Source of the DNA: Polaromonas sp.
GTDB lineage: Bacteria > Pseudomonadota > Gammaproteobacteria > Burkholderiales > Burkholderiaceae_C
DNA length: 64,000 bases
Reading direction: 5' to 3'
Assembly (NCBI GenBank): GCA_013298815.1
Contig: JAAFJF010000001.1
Location: 124,001 to 188,000 of the forward strand
Below the pieces are notes generated by a model. It did not search any database. It had not been told where the DNA came from and saw only the letters and a list, made by a program, of their open reading frames with translations. The position numbers were made by a program, and so were the translations under genes. Below, piece after piece: positions 17,546 through 26,787 of this stretch (positions within the stretch are counted from its first letter, which is position 1; each line of letters starts with the position of its first letter).

Positions 17546-18114
17546 GGCGCTTTCTTTTCTTGGTCTTTTTCGCGAGCGATGATGAAATCAGCAAATGCCG
17601 CAAAATCAAGGTGTGTGATGGTGTTACTAGGGAATGTATCCGGCAATTTTTGACCACGGTATTGCAAGGCGTTTCCGGTCAGCACCAAATGTGGCTCGCA
17701 GCCGGCAGCCACGGCTGCTTGCATATCACGCAAACTGTCGCCAGGGCTAGGAATGGTGTGTGCGTCGACGCCCGTGCGCTCGATGATTTGCTCAAACAGT
17801 CCTGGCAGCGGTTTGCGGCAGCTGCAATTGTCTGTGGGGGTGTGTGGGCAGTAAAACACCGCATCCATACGGCCACCAAGGGCGCTCAATAATTTATGCA
17901 TTTTGGCGTGCATGGCGTTCAGCGCCGCCACATCAAACAAACCACGTCCCAGACCAGATTGGTTGCTGGCAATAATCGTACGCCAGCCCGCATGGTTCAA
18001 CTTGGCCACGGCCTCCAAAGCGCCCGGTAGTGGAATCCACTCCTCAGGCGACTTGATGAAGTCGGCATGCTCCTCATTTATGGTGCCGTCGCGGTCTAGG
18101 ATGATGAGTTTCAT
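17542..18114 (-). CDS. gmhB: D-glycero-beta-D-manno-heptose-1,7-bisphosphate 7-phosphatase
   Basis: A 190-residue HAD-family phosphatase in ADP-heptose synthesis for the lipopolysaccharide core. HAD motif I is LDRDGTINE; the zinc-binding Cys/His loop is CPHTPTDNCSCRKP; the later motif is PGDSLRDMQAA. It follows glyS by 11 bp and overlaps plsC. The first residues MKLIILDRDG begin at the catalytic strand as expected. Confidence 0.93.
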   Translation of the reverse strand: MKLIILDRDGTINEEHADFIKSPEEWIPLPGALEAVAKLNHAGWRTIIASNQSGLGRGLFDVAALNAMHAKMHKLLSALGGRMDAVFYCPHTPTDNCSCRKPLPGLFEQIIERTGVDAHTIPSPGDSLRDMQAAVAAGCEPHLVLTGNALQYRGQKLPDTFPSNTITHLDFAAFADFIIAREKDQEKKAP

Positions 18115-18125
18115 GGCAGCGCTAT

Positions 18126-20282
18126 TTAGGTAGCCAACTTTGACAAATCAGCCACGCGGTTCATAGCTTCGTGCAGGCTTTTCAGTAAACCTTGGCGGTT
18201 CAGGCGCAAGTCCATCTCTTCGGCGTTCACCATGACGCCGTCAAAGAAGGCGTCAACTGGCGCACGCAAGGCAGCCAGCGTTTGCAGTGAGGCCGTGTAG
18301 TCACCCGCTTCAAACTCCGCTTTGGCCTTGGGTATGACCTCTTTCATCGCCGCAAACAGCGCGATTTCGGCAGGTTCTTTGAGCAAGACCGCGCTGACAT
18401 GGGCGTCCACATCTTCGGCTTTTTTGAGGATATTGCTGATGCGCTTGTTGGCGGCGGCGAGGGCGGCGGCTTCGGGCAGGGCGGCGAAAGCTCGAACTGC
18501 GGCGAGACGTTTTGGCAAAGTAGACCAAGCACCGAGCTTTTGCGCATAAATCGCGGCATCTACTTCTGCACCTGAGTAACCGCCATCTTTCAGATAACCT
18601 TTTAGACGCTCAATCAAGAACTCGTCCAACTCGGTGGCGCGATCTTGCAGCAACCCCTGCGGGAAAGACGCAAAAGCCAGTCTGGTCAGCTCGTAGAAGT
18701 GCAAAGACAATTGGCTTTCAACCAACATCCGAACAACGCCCAACGCATGCCGACGCAGCGCAAACGGGTCTTTGTCCCCCGTTGGCAAATTGCCAATACC
18801 AAACATGCCCACCAATGTTTCCAGCTTGTCTGCCAAGGCGACGACCACGCCCACATCGTTACGCGGCAGCGTGTCGCCTGCAAAACGCGGCTTGTAGTGG
18901 TCTTCAATCGCATCGGCAACAGCAGTGCTCAAACCGTCGTTCAAGGCGTAATAACGACCCATGATGCCCTGCAATTCAGGGAATTCACCCACCATATCGG
19001 TCACCAAATCAGACTTGGCTAGGTTAGCCGCTTGGTCGGCCTGCGCCGCCAATGTTTCGCCACCCAACTGCTGGCCAATGGCTTTGGCAATGGCGCGGAC
19101 GCGAAGTATGCGCTCACCTTGCGAACCCAGTTTGTTGTGATAAACGACCTTGTCCAGCCCCGCAACCCGAGATTCCAGCGTTTTCTTGCGGTCTTGGTCA
19201 AAGAAAAACTTGGCATCGGCCAGACGTGGGCGTACCACGCGCTCGTTGCCGCCTATCACCGCGCTGGCGTCTGCCGGACTGATGTTGCTGACGACGAGGA
19301 ATTTGTTGCTTAATTTTCCAGCAGCGTCGAGCAGAGGGAAGTACTTTTGATTCGCCTTCATGGTCAAAATCAAGCACTCTTGCGGCACGTCCAAAAACTC
19401 TTTTTCGAAAGCGCAAGTCAGCACATTGGGGCGCTCAACCAAGGCCGTCACCTCGTCCAACAGGGCGTCGTCGTCAATTGGGCTGTACGTTGTGCCATCC
19501 GCAGCACCAGCTTTGGTGGCAGCGACTTTGAGCTGGCGTTCAATCTCGGCACGGCGCTCGGCAAAACTGGCGATCACCGCGCCATCTTTGAGCAGCGTTG
19601 CGGCATAACTGTCGGCATCTTTGATGACCACGGGCGACACTGCTGCCTCAAACCTGTGGCCTAGAGTTTCACGCCCTGATTTAAGACCTAAAACCTCTAT
19701 AGCCAGCGTTTTGTCTGCCTGAAGCGCTATTAATTTATGAGCAGGACGAACAAAGCTCACGCTACTCCAACCCGGCATGTCGCAGTTTTGTGCGAGCTGG
19801 TAGCTCATCACTTTCGGAATGGGCAACTTGGCTAGCGCCTCAGTCACGGCTTTTTGCAAGCCTTCGGTAATCGTTGCGCCTTTGACCAAACTGTCGTAAA
19901 ACAAAGCCTCGGCTTTGCCGTCCATGGCACGTTTTAAGCCTGCTACGGCGGATGCTGGGTTTGTGATGTCAGCGCCCAAAGCTTGCAATTTCTTCAACAA
20001 AGCCGGTGTCGCATTACCCGCAGCGTCCAAACCCACGCTGACTGGCATGAGTTTTTGCGACACGGCTTTGTCAGCGGCTTGCGTCGCCACGGCGGTGATG
20101 TGCGCCGCCAAACGACGCGGCGTGGCAAACGGGGTGACCACGGCGTCTGCATTCGCCAAACCTTGGCTTTGCAACGATGCCGCCAAAGTGCTGGCAAAGG
20201 CTTCGCCGAGTTTTTTCAGGGCTTTAGGGGGGAGTTCTTCGACGAAGAGTTCAACGAGCAGGTTTTGGGTTGTCATGTTCAT
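18126..20282 (-). CDS. glyS: Glycyl-tRNA synthetase beta subunit
   Basis: A 718-residue beta chain of the alpha2-beta2 glycyl-tRNA synthetase, beginning [20 protein letters not shown], the family start. The central HD-like and C-terminal anticodon-binding regions are present, and the length is normal. The ATG overlaps the glyQ stop; a second ATG two codons later is equally possible. A stretch encoding [18 protein letters not shown] matches the dispersed repeat in DNA sequence but is not longer than in homologues. Confidence 0.97.
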   Translation of the reverse strand: MNMTTQNLLVELFVEELPPKALKKLGEAFASTLAASLQSQGLANADAVVTPFATPRRLAAHITAVATQAADKAVSQKLMPVSVGLDAAGNATPALLKKLQALGADITNPASAVAGLKRAMDGKAEALFYDSLVKGATITEGLQKAVTEALAKLPIPKVMSYQLAQNCDMPGWSSVSFVRPAHKLIALQADKTLAIEVLGLKSGRETLGHRFEAAVSPVVIKDADSYAATLLKDGAVIASFAERRAEIERQLKVAATKAGAADGTTYSPIDDDALLDEVTALVERPNVLTCAFEKEFLDVPQECLILTMKANQKYFPLLDAAGKLSNKFLVVSNISPADASAVIGGNERVVRPRLADAKFFFDQDRKKTLESRVAGLDKVVYHNKLGSQGERILRVRAIAKAIGQQLGGETLAAQADQAANLAKSDLVTDMVGEFPELQGIMGRYYALNDGLSTAVADAIEDHYKPRFAGDTLPRNDVGVVVALADKLETLVGMFGIGNLPTGDKDPFALRRHALGVVRMLVESQLSLHFYELTRLAFASFPQGLLQDRATELDEFLIERLKGYLKDGGYSGAEVDAAIYAQKLGAWSTLPKRLAAVRAFAALPEAAALAAANKRISNILKKAEDVDAHVSAVLLKEPAEIALFAAMKEVIPKAKAEFEAGDYTASLQTLAALRAPVDAFFDGVMVNAEEMDLRLNRQGLLKSLHEAMNRVADLSKLAT
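19698..19738 (-). repeat. Possible dispersed-repeat copy inside glyS
   Basis: TATAGCCAGCGTTTTGTCTG, then CCTGAAGCGCTATTAATTTA. About 25 of 31 core positions match the family, in frame AQADKTLA against AQAVNTPA. The protein keeps its usual length at this point, so if real it replaced native sequence instead of adding to it. Confidence 0.4.
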
Positions 20283-21220
20283 GCGGCCACCTTCTTGGCG
20301 GACGTTGTCGCGGTACTAGGCATCAGGGGTGCGACTTGCGCAACCCAGTCGCGCGGAGCCATGGGGTAGCCGAGCCGCTCTCGACTCTCCAGATAACTTT
20401 GCGCCACGCTGCGCGAGATGTTGCGGATGCGGCCCATGTAGGCGGCACGCTCGGTCACGCTGATGCTGCCGCGTGCGTCCAGCAAATTGAAGGTGTGCGC
20501 CGCTTTGAGCACCTGCTCGTAGGCGGGCAGGGCGAGCTGCTGTTCCATCAAATACTTGGCCTGCTTTTCGTGCGCGGTGAAGGCGGTGAACAAGAAGTCG
20601 GTGTCGCTGTGCTCGAAGTTGTAGGCGGATTGTTCTTTTTCGTTCTGCAAAAACACATCGCCATAGCTCATGGTTTCGGTGTATTTCAGGTCGTAAACGC
20701 TGTCCACACCCTGCAAATACATGGCCAGACGCTCCAGACCGTAGGTGATTTCGCCCGTGATCGGCTTGCAATCGATGCCGCCGACCTGCTGGAAGTAGGT
20801 GAACTGCGTCACCTCCATGCCGTTGAGCCAGACTTCCCAGCCGAGGCCCCACGCGCCCAGCGTTGGGTTTTCCCAGTCGTCTTCGACAAACCTAACGTCG
20901 TTTTTCTTCAAGTCAAAGCCCAAAGCTTCGAGCGAGCCGAGGTACAAGTCCAAAATATTCGCCGGTGCAGGCTTCAACACGACTTGGTATTGGTAATAGT
21001 GCTGCAAACGGTTAGGGTTTTCGCCATAGCGGCCGTCTTTCGGGCGGCGGCTGGGCTGCACATAAGCGGCTTTCCATGGCTCGGGGCCAAGAGCCCTTAG
21101 AAACGTAGCAGTGTGTGATGTTCCTGCACCGACTTCCATGTCATAGGGTTGTAAAAGGGCGCAGCCTTGGGCGTCCCAGTAGGACTGGAGTTTGAGAATG
21201 ATTTGCTGAAATGTAAGCAT
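20279..21220 (-). CDS. glyQ: Glycyl-tRNA synthetase alpha subunit
   Basis: A 313-residue class II synthetase alpha chain, opening [20 protein letters not shown] and containing [11 protein letters not shown] and [14 protein letters not shown], all highly conserved. It charges tRNA-Gly together with GlyS. It overlaps glyS by 4 bp. In related genomes lnt lies directly upstream; here a vapBC pair separates them. Confidence 0.97.
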   Translation of the reverse strand: MLTFQQIILKLQSYWDAQGCALLQPYDMEVGAGTSHTATFLRALGPEPWKAAYVQPSRRPKDGRYGENPNRLQHYYQYQVVLKPAPANILDLYLGSLEALGFDLKKNDVRFVEDDWENPTLGAWGLGWEVWLNGMEVTQFTYFQQVGGIDCKPITGEITYGLERLAMYLQGVDSVYDLKYTETMSYGDVFLQNEKEQSAYNFEHSDTDFLFTAFTAHEKQAKYLMEQQLALPAYEQVLKAAHTFNLLDARGSISVTERAAYMGRIRNISRSVAQSYLESRERLGYPMAPRDWVAQVAPLMPSTATTSAKKVAA

Positions 21221-21291
21221 AGGGCATTGATTTTACCTTGATACCTTGTTGTACTGACGCCTTGGAAGTGCTTGCAAAGTCATGCGAAATG

Positions 21292-21320
21292 TTGTGCTAC
21301 ACCTCATTTCGTGCTACGAT
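21292..21320 (+). promoter_or_regulatory. vapBC promoter with candidate operator
   Basis: TTGTGC (21292-21297) and TACGAT (21315-21320) are 17 bp apart. The inverted repeat TCGT-GCT-ACGA (21309-21319) covers the -10 box, and TTTCGT recurs 18 bp further on. AbrB-type antitoxins usually bind such sites to repress their own operon, so this is a likely but unproven operator. Confidence 0.5.
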
Positions 21321-21353
21321 TTAGTTTCGTACAACCTGTTAAATTGTAAAACC

Positions 21354-21560
21354 ATGACCACCGTATCCGTATCGCCAAAATTCCAAGTCGTGATCCCAAA
21401 AGAAATTCGAGAAGCATTGAATTTATTCTCCGGCCAGCGCATGGAAGTTAGGTTGAACAAAGGCAAGGTGGAGTTTGTGCCTGAGAAAACGATTTTGTCG
21501 TACCGTGGACGCTGGCCCGGCATTGACAGCACCATTGTGCGTGACGCGGACAGGGTTTAA
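21354..21560 (+). CDS. AbrB/MazE-family antitoxin (VapB-type)
   Basis: A 68-residue protein with the swapped-hairpin AbrB DNA-binding fold: VSVSPKFQVVIPKEIREALN, then a hydrophobic core and acidic-basic tail. It is expected to neutralise the adjacent PIN toxin and repress the operon. The frame is open upstream to 21282, but MTTVSVSPKF is the family start and lies downstream of the promoter. The toxin GTG begins 2 bp after its stop. Confidence 0.85.
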   Translation: MTTVSVSPKFQVVIPKEIREALNLFSGQRMEVRLNKGKVEFVPEKTILSYRGRWPGIDSTIVRDADRV

Positions 21561-21562
21561 AC

Positions 21563-21964
21563 GTGGCGACTAGTCAACTGGTCACGCAATTCAACGTGGT
21601 AGACAGTTGCGGCTGGCTGGCTTTGTTTGGCGACGAAGCCAATGCCCCCTTTTTTGAAACTGCCTTTGTGAACCCTGATTTGCTCATCGTGCCTGCACTT
21701 ACCCTGTACGAGGTAGGCAAGCGCATGTTGCAAGACCGGGGTGAAGATGCAGCGCTAGAAGCCTTATCTGTGATGCAAAAGGGTCGCGTCGTGCAACTTG
21801 AGCCGTCTGATTTGTTTGAGGCCGCCAAAACAGCCACAAAAAACAAGCTGTCCATGGGCGACGCCATCATTTGGCAAACCGCGCATCTACACGGCGCGAA
21901 GCTGTACACGCAAGATGCGGGCTTGCGTCAGATGCCGAATGTGATGTTCAAAGCAAAGCCTTAG
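21563..21964 (+). CDS. PIN-domain ribonuclease toxin (VapC-type)
   Basis: A 133-residue PIN protein with the acidic residues in order: Asp in VVDSCGWL, Glu in LYEVGKRM, Asp in MGDAIIWQTA and Asp in YTQDAGL. VapC toxins cleave tRNA or rRNA. The start is GTG, 2 bp after the antitoxin. Its stop overlaps the lnt stop from the opposite strand. The pair interrupts a conserved lnt-glyQ junction, suggesting recent gain. Confidence 0.87.
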   Translation: MATSQLVTQFNVVDSCGWLALFGDEANAPFFETAFVNPDLLIVPALTLYEVGKRMLQDRGEDAALEALSVMQKGRVVQLEPSDLFEAAKTATKNKLSMGDAIIWQTAHLHGAKLYTQDAGLRQMPNVMFKAKP

Positions 21965-23610
21965 AGCACTGACTTAGAGCGCTCACGTGATTTAAACCAC
22001 GCAGCAAGCGCCAGAACGCATGCCCCAAAACCCCACAGCGGCCACAGCCAAAACCGCGACACCCACGCGGCGTAAGGCGTGACAACCGTGTTGCCCCAAA
22101 CCTGCCCGACCAACACGCCACGGGTGTGTCGTTCTATCGAATGCGTGACTTTGCCTTGCGCGTCGATGATGACGGTCGCGCCCGTGTTGGTCGCGCGGAT
22201 AGACGGCTTGGCCAGCTCCATAGAGCGTAATCTGGCGATATTCAAGTGCTGGTCAATCGCGATGGTGTTGCCAAACCAAGCGATATTGGTGAGGTTGACC
22301 AACATGGTGGGCGCTACAGCGGGGTTGGCAAAACGCCCAGCCAGCTCTTCACCAAACAAGTCTTCGTAGCAAATGTTTAAGCCCAAACGCTGGCCCTGCC
22401 AATAAAATGGAGGTTGCTGTGTGCCGCCGCGCACAAACACGCCTAATGGGATCTTCATCATGTCGATAAACCACTGCGCAAAAGGCGGAATAAACTCACC
22501 GAAGGGCACCAAGTGGTCTTTGTCATACTGGTAAGGGGCAGACAACGGCAAGGCAGTGGGCTTAAAACCCACAACGCTGTTGCTAAACCCTGTGATGCGG
22601 TCGCCCTTGGGTATACCAATCAGCGCTGCTTTTTGACCGTTTTCAAGCTTGAATGACTGTTGCACGTTGCGCCAGTACTCGGGTGGCAGGCTTTGCGGCA
22701 GCAGAGGAATGGCCGTTTCTGGTGTGACGACCAGCCCCGTTTGCACCTTGTCTAATTGCTCGGCATACCAAGCCAGCGCCGTAGTTACGCCAGAGCCTGC
22801 TTGAAATTTCTCGTTTTGCGGGATATTGCCTTGGAGCAGCGTGACATTCAAGGCTTTAGGCAATGCGGCATCAACTGCTAGCGCCTGTTTAGATGGCAAG
22901 CCTAGCGCCCATGCGGCCAGTAAAACCATCAAAACCGTTAAGCCTTGAATTTTCATGAACCCTATGTACTGGGTTTTAGAACTTGTTTTTGATACCCGCC
23001 CCAACCACTGCGCCAAAGCCATCGCAGCAAAAGCCGCGACAAAGCTCACGCCGTAAACCCCGACATACGAAGCCAAACCTGCCAGCGGCCCGTCCAAGTG
23101 CGAGTAGCCCACAGCGCCCCACGGAAAACCCGTTAACCACGTACCGCGCGCCATTTCTGCCAGCATCCAACACGACGCAAAAATGATAGCACCGCAGGCA
23201 GTAAATACGCTGGCTAGAGTCAAATTTGACTCATTTTTGACGCTCTTTGTCGATATTTGATGAAAAATCAGGCAAACCATCACGTAAAACAGCGCCATAC
23301 AAGCGCTGAGCAGCAGCACCGCAAAGGCCGCCAGCCAAGGTGCCAAGCCGCCATAAGTGTGCATAGAAACATAGAGCCACCAAACACTGCCGCACAGCCA
23401 CGCCGTGCTGAACAGCCAGCTGCGCCACGCCACTTGTTTCAGCGTTACCGCGCTTAACAACGACCGCGCAAAGACCGCCATCGCCAAAATTTGCAGCCAC
23501 CACAAGGCTTGGCCACGCAAGATGCCTAAAACCGGCACCTCCACCCCGAAAGGCCACGCCAAGCTGAGGGATTGTGCCCAGCCAGCCAATATCAACACCA
23601 CGAATTGCAT
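21961..23610 (-). CDS. lnt: Apolipoprotein N-acyltransferase
   Basis: A 549-residue inner-membrane enzyme that adds the third acyl chain to lipoproteins. Several N-terminal membrane segments are followed by a nitrilase-like periplasmic domain with Glu in VTPETAIP, a Lys region and the catalytic Cys in NICYEDLFGE, then a last membrane helix. It follows corC by 4 bp. Just before the conserved FASCWMLAEMARGTWLTGFP is an in-frame dispersed repeat (about residues 130-143, LASVFTACGAII). Confidence 0.95.
   Translation of the reverse strand: MQFVVLILAGWAQSLSLAWPFGVEVPVLGILRGQALWWLQILAMAVFARSLLSAVTLKQVAWRSWLFSTAWLCGSVWWLYVSMHTYGGLAPWLAAFAVLLLSACMALFYVMVCLIFHQISTKSVKNESNLTLASVFTACGAIIFASCWMLAEMARGTWLTGFPWGAVGYSHLDGPLAGLASYVGVYGVSFVAAFAAMALAQWLGRVSKTSSKTQYIGFMKIQGLTVLMVLLAAWALGLPSKQALAVDAALPKALNVTLLQGNIPQNEKFQAGSGVTTALAWYAEQLDKVQTGLVVTPETAIPLLPQSLPPEYWRNVQQSFKLENGQKAALIGIPKGDRITGFSNSVVGFKPTALPLSAPYQYDKDHLVPFGEFIPPFAQWFIDMMKIPLGVFVRGGTQQPPFYWQGQRLGLNICYEDLFGEELAGRFANPAVAPTMLVNLTNIAWFGNTIAIDQHLNIARLRSMELAKPSIRATNTGATVIIDAQGKVTHSIERHTRGVLVGQVWGNTVVTPYAAWVSRFWLWPLWGFGACVLALAAWFKSRERSKSVL
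23181..23220 (+). repeat. Dispersed repeat copy inside lnt
   Basis: ATGATAGCACCGCAGGCAGT, then AAATACGCTGGCTAGAGTC. The gene reads it as SVFTACGAII, the same frame as copies in xdhC and putA. It extends into a TCAAATTTGACTCA flank also seen after the copy at 43329. Confidence 0.8.
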
Positions 23611-23614
23611 GAAT

Positions 23615-24526
23615 TTACTCAGCCATGTGCTCAGGCATGACCTTGAACCACTTCACCGCGCCGCCCTTGGTGTGCAGCACCGTGAAGCTAAGGCCGTTGA
23701 GCACTGTACGCTCGCCGCGCTTGGGCACATGGCCCATTTCGTGGGCGATAAGGCCGCCTATGGTGTCGAACTTGTTGTCAGAATCTGATTCCAACAGTTT
23801 GACATCAAACGTGTCGTTGACGCGCTCAATTGCCGTATCACCGCTGATGCGGTAGGTTTTGTCTGCCAAGCCAAAGATATCACCGTCGTCTTCAGCAATG
23901 TCAAATTCATCTTCGATTTCACCGACGATTTCTTCCAACACGTCCTCAATCGTCAGCAACCCCGCCATGCGACCAAACTCGTCAATCACAATCGCCAAAT
24001 GGTTGCGGTTGCCACGGAATTCGCGCAGCAAATCGTTGAGCCCCTTGGTTTCGGGTACAAACACGGGTGGGCGCAGGAGCGCACGGATATTCAACTCAGG
24101 CGCACGCTGCAGTTTCAGCAGGTCTTTGGCCATCAAAATGCCGATGATGTTGTCTTTTTCGCCCTCATACACGGGGAAACGCGAGTGCGCGGTGTCTATC
24201 ACTTGGTGCATCAGCTCGTCGTGGCTTGAATCTATGTCCAGCAGGTCAATGCGTGTGACGGGCACCATCACATCGCCAGCCGTCATGTCAGCCATGCGAA
24301 TCACGCCTTCGAGCATGGCGCGGCTTTGAGCACCTATGACATCGTTGTCCTCGGCATCAGCAAGGGTTTCATACAGCTCGTCTTTGGAGTCTGGGCCGGG
24401 GTTGATGAACTCAACGATTTTTTGAAACAAGGAGCGTTTGTCAGTATGCTGTGCAACGCTGCTTGTGCTTGGAGCGCTACTGGTTACTGACGATGAACTG
24501 GGTTCTGACACTATGGTGGCGCTCAC
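23615..24526 (-). CDS. corC: CorC/HlyC-family transporter-associated protein with CBS domains
   Basis: A 303-residue protein with a Ser-rich N-terminus, two CBS domains (MAGDVMVPVTRIDLLDID to about 190) and a C-terminal CorC/HlyC domain (ISGDTAIERVNDTFDV, IGGLIAHEMGHVPKRG). It is linked with magnesium/cobalt efflux or membrane integrity; in this lineage it directly precedes lnt. No membrane segment is present, so it is the cytosolic short form. Confidence 0.9.
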   Translation of the reverse strand: MSATIVSEPSSSSVTSSAPSTSSVAQHTDKRSLFQKIVEFINPGPDSKDELYETLADAEDNDVIGAQSRAMLEGVIRMADMTAGDVMVPVTRIDLLDIDSSHDELMHQVIDTAHSRFPVYEGEKDNIIGILMAKDLLKLQRAPELNIRALLRPPVFVPETKGLNDLLREFRGNRNHLAIVIDEFGRMAGLLTIEDVLEEIVGEIEDEFDIAEDDGDIFGLADKTYRISGDTAIERVNDTFDVKLLESDSDNKFDTIGGLIAHEMGHVPKRGERTVLNGLSFTVLHTKGGAVKWFKVMPEHMAE

Positions 24527-24562
24527 TGATTAAGTGCTCTGAGCGCGGTTGTTGCGAAGCCT

Positions 24563-25174
24563 CTAGGATAGCAGTTCTTGAAAATGCTTGGCCTGCTGCT
24601 TGATGCCGTAGTCAAATTCAGCCATCTGGTCTTCCACCATTTCCGTTAAACGGGTTGCCAGAGTAGCCTCAGGCAGTTTTAAGTACGCATCAGACTCTGA
24701 GCCATTACGCTCCACCGTAGCGCCGGCTTGGCGAGCGATTTTCAGCATCGCGGTGTTCTCAGACAAGGCGTGGATAAACAAAGTGTCGCGCCCTTCGTTG
24801 CGAGCGTGCATCACCGCGCGGTCAAACAAGCGTGCGCCATAACCACGGCCACGCGCTGCTTTGAGCACCGATACACCAAACTCTGCAGTGTTTGCTTGCG
24901 CGAGGTCATCAGAGACCGCCAAATGCGCCATGGCAATCAAAGCCAGTTTGCGGTTGAAAATGCCGTAAATATCGTCGCGCTCAAAATTCAGCCCATCTGC
25001 ATAGCGGCTAATCTGCTCGTCCGAGGCAGCATAACCAAAACGCAAGTACCGATCCGACTCATCCAACGCTAGCAAATGGCTCGCAATGCGGTCGCGGTGA
25101 CGCGGCCCCAAAGAGCGAATCGGCACCAGCGGAAAGCTTGAACGCACAGACGTCAGGGGTTTGGTTTTATCCAT
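24563..25174 (-). CDS. GNAT-family N-acetyltransferase
   Basis: A 203-residue acetyltransferase. The acetyl-CoA-binding motif A is visible as VLKAARGRGYGARLFDRAVM, preceded by the beta strand AEFGVSVL. The substrate is unknown. MDKTKPLTSV is taken as the start; a frame extending 19 codons upstream gives unlikely sequence. It lies 36 bp before corC on the same strand and may be cotranscribed with it. Confidence 0.75.
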   Translation of the reverse strand: MDKTKPLTSVRSSFPLVPIRSLGPRHRDRIASHLLALDESDRYLRFGYAASDEQISRYADGLNFERDDIYGIFNRKLALIAMAHLAVSDDLAQANTAEFGVSVLKAARGRGYGARLFDRAVMHARNEGRDTLFIHALSENTAMLKIARQAGATVERNGSESDAYLKLPEATLATRLTEMVEDQMAEFDYGIKQQAKHFQELLS

Positions 25175-25366
25175 AGTTCCAATATACGGGTTTTCCCTTA
25201 AATTACCAGCTGTTTTGTTGCGGCGCAGCAATAAATGACGCTTTCTAGGCGTAACACTCTCGATTCAAGTGACTTTGTGCGCATTTTCCCAATCAAATTA
25301 GCTTAACTGCACGGCTTTGGTTTTACGTTTACGATGCTAATAGTTGTTTTTATTTAAGGTTTTTTG

Positions 25367-26356
25367 ATGTTGTCTGCTTCTATTTCTAATTTTTTAACCA
25401 AATTCTTTGCTACGAGCCTCATCGCTTTGCCGATGGCGGTATTCGCCCAAAGCAGCGGCAAAACGATCACCATCGTCGTGCCTTACCCCGCTGGCGGCCC
25501 GCTGGATATTTCTGCCCGTATCTTGGCCGAGGGTGCGCGTGGCAAACTGGACAGCGCCATCATCGTTGAAAACAAACCCGGCGCAGGTGGCACGATTGGC
25601 GCGAACCAAGTCGCCAAATCCGCTGCTGGCAGCAACCAGTTGCTGATGGGAGCAGTGGCCACCCACGCCGCCAACCCGTGGCTGATGCCCAACTACCCGT
25701 TTGACCCGCTCAAAGACTTCAAACCTGTGAGCTTAGTGGCGCAAATCCCCAATGTCTTGGTCATCAACGCCGATGTGGCCGCCAAACTCAACATTCGCAG
25801 CACCGCAGACCTGATCGCCCACATCAAAAAGAACCCCGGCAAGCTGAACTACAGCTCTGGCGGCAACGGCAGCATTGGCCACATTGCTGGGGAGATGTTG
25901 AAATCGTTGACGAAAAGCAGCATGGTGCATATTCCGTACCTAGGCGCGGGGCCCGCGCAGCTGGGCTTGCTATCGGGTCAAGTTGATGTGATGTTTGACA
26001 ACCTAGCGTCCGCCCTGCCGCAAATCCGCGCTGGCAAGCTGCTGGCGCTGGGGGTGACCACGCAAAAGCGCAGCGAAGCGCTACCCGATGTGCCGCCCAT
26101 CAACGACACCATCAAAGGTTTCAACGTTTCCACTTGGTTTGGTATTTTTGCGCCCAGCCATGTGGCGGATGCCGACATTCAAAAATACGCCGCCGCGTTT
26201 GCCGACACCATGAACGCCCCAGAAAACAAAGAGAAATTCAACAAAATGGGTTTCACGCCCGAACGCCTCAGCCCTGCAGAATTTACCAAATTTGTGCAAA
26301 ATGAGCATGCCAAATATGGCGCGCTGATCAAAACAGCGGGAATCAAAATTGATTGA
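25367..26356 (+). CDS. Tripartite tricarboxylate receptor family (Bug/TctC) protein
   Basis: A 329-residue periplasmic solute receptor. The signal peptide ends at MAVFAQS; the mature part has the Bug hallmark [20 protein letters not shown] and [12 protein letters not shown]. Most Bug proteins in Burkholderiales are orphans that bind carboxylates; the ligand is unknown and no tctAB genes are nearby. AAGG lies 8 bp before the ATG. Its stop overlaps the TTG start of the pterin dehydratase gene. Confidence 0.85.
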   Translation: MLSASISNFLTKFFATSLIALPMAVFAQSSGKTITIVVPYPAGGPLDISARILAEGARGKLDSAIIVENKPGAGGTIGANQVAKSAAGSNQLLMGAVATHAANPWLMPNYPFDPLKDFKPVSLVAQIPNVLVINADVAAKLNIRSTADLIAHIKKNPGKLNYSSGGNGSIGHIAGEMLKSLTKSSMVHIPYLGAGPAQLGLLSGQVDVMFDNLASALPQIRAGKLLALGVTTQKRSEALPDVPPINDTIKGFNVSTWFGIFAPSHVADADIQKYAAAFADTMNAPENKEKFNKMGFTPERLSPAEFTKFVQNEHAKYGALIKTAGIKID

Positions 26357-26681
26357 AAAACTAAACCCCACGACCTCTGCAGCATTGCTTGCTACGCTTG
26401 AAAATTGGCAGCACGACGAAAAGCGCGATGCCATCACCCGCGAATTTGTGTTCACAGACTTCGCACAAGCTTTCGGCTTCATGACGCAAATCGCTATTCA
26501 AGCCGAAAAGCGGAATCACCACCCCGAGTGGTTCAATGTGTACAACCGCGTCAACATCACGCTGACGACGCACGATGTGAACGGCTTGTCGCAGCGCGAT
26601 ATTGATTTGGCACGCTATATTGACACCGCTTTTTCAAACTTTAGCAATGTGGGCTCGAAGAAAGAGCCTTTAGAGATGTAA
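26349..26681 (+). CDS. phhB: 4a-hydroxytetrahydrobiopterin dehydratase
   Basis: A 110-residue pterin-4a-carbinolamine dehydratase with the active-site motif [20 protein letters not shown], then THD. It recycles the pterin cofactor of aromatic amino-acid hydroxylases; no hydroxylase is in the window. The start is taken as the TTG at 26349, overlapping the receptor gene by 8 bp, because it gives the family's normal N-terminus. The stop codon is 2 bp from a dispersed repeat. Confidence 0.88.
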   Translation: MIEKLNPTTSAALLATLENWQHDEKRDAITREFVFTDFAQAFGFMTQIAIQAEKRNHHPEWFNVYNRVNITLTTHDVNGLSQRDIDLARYIDTAFSNFSNVGSKKEPLEM

Positions 26682-26683
26682 TT

Positions 26684-26729
26684 TTGCTATATTTTTAATA
26701 GCTGCGCAGGCAATAAATATGCCGGCTAA
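26684..26729 (+). repeat. Dispersed palindromic repeat, intergenic
   Basis: TTGCTATATTTTTAATAGC, then TGCGCAGGCAATAAATATG, then CCGGCTA. It begins 2 bp after the phhB stop. Confidence 0.88.
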
Positions 26730-26751
26730 AAGCATAAAATACCCCTTAAAT

Positions 26752-26781
26752 CGGTCATCCCCGCGCAGGCGAGAATGACCG
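26752..26781. repeat. GGTCATCCCCGC-type palindromic repeat
   Basis: CGGTCAT and ATGACCG are inverted arms around CCCCGCGCAGGCGAGA. It resembles the GTCATTCCCGC...GCGGGAATGAC hairpins scattered through many Burkholderiales genomes. It lies between the convergent ends of phhB and pckG, where it could act as a terminator. Confidence 0.7.
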
Positions 26782-26787
26782 TGCGAA

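Noticed and set aside
24460-24500. Repeat-like GCTTGGAGCG sequence in the corC N-terminus
   Set aside because: It resembles the flank of the yidC copy but lacks the repeat core; probably Ser-rich codon similarity.
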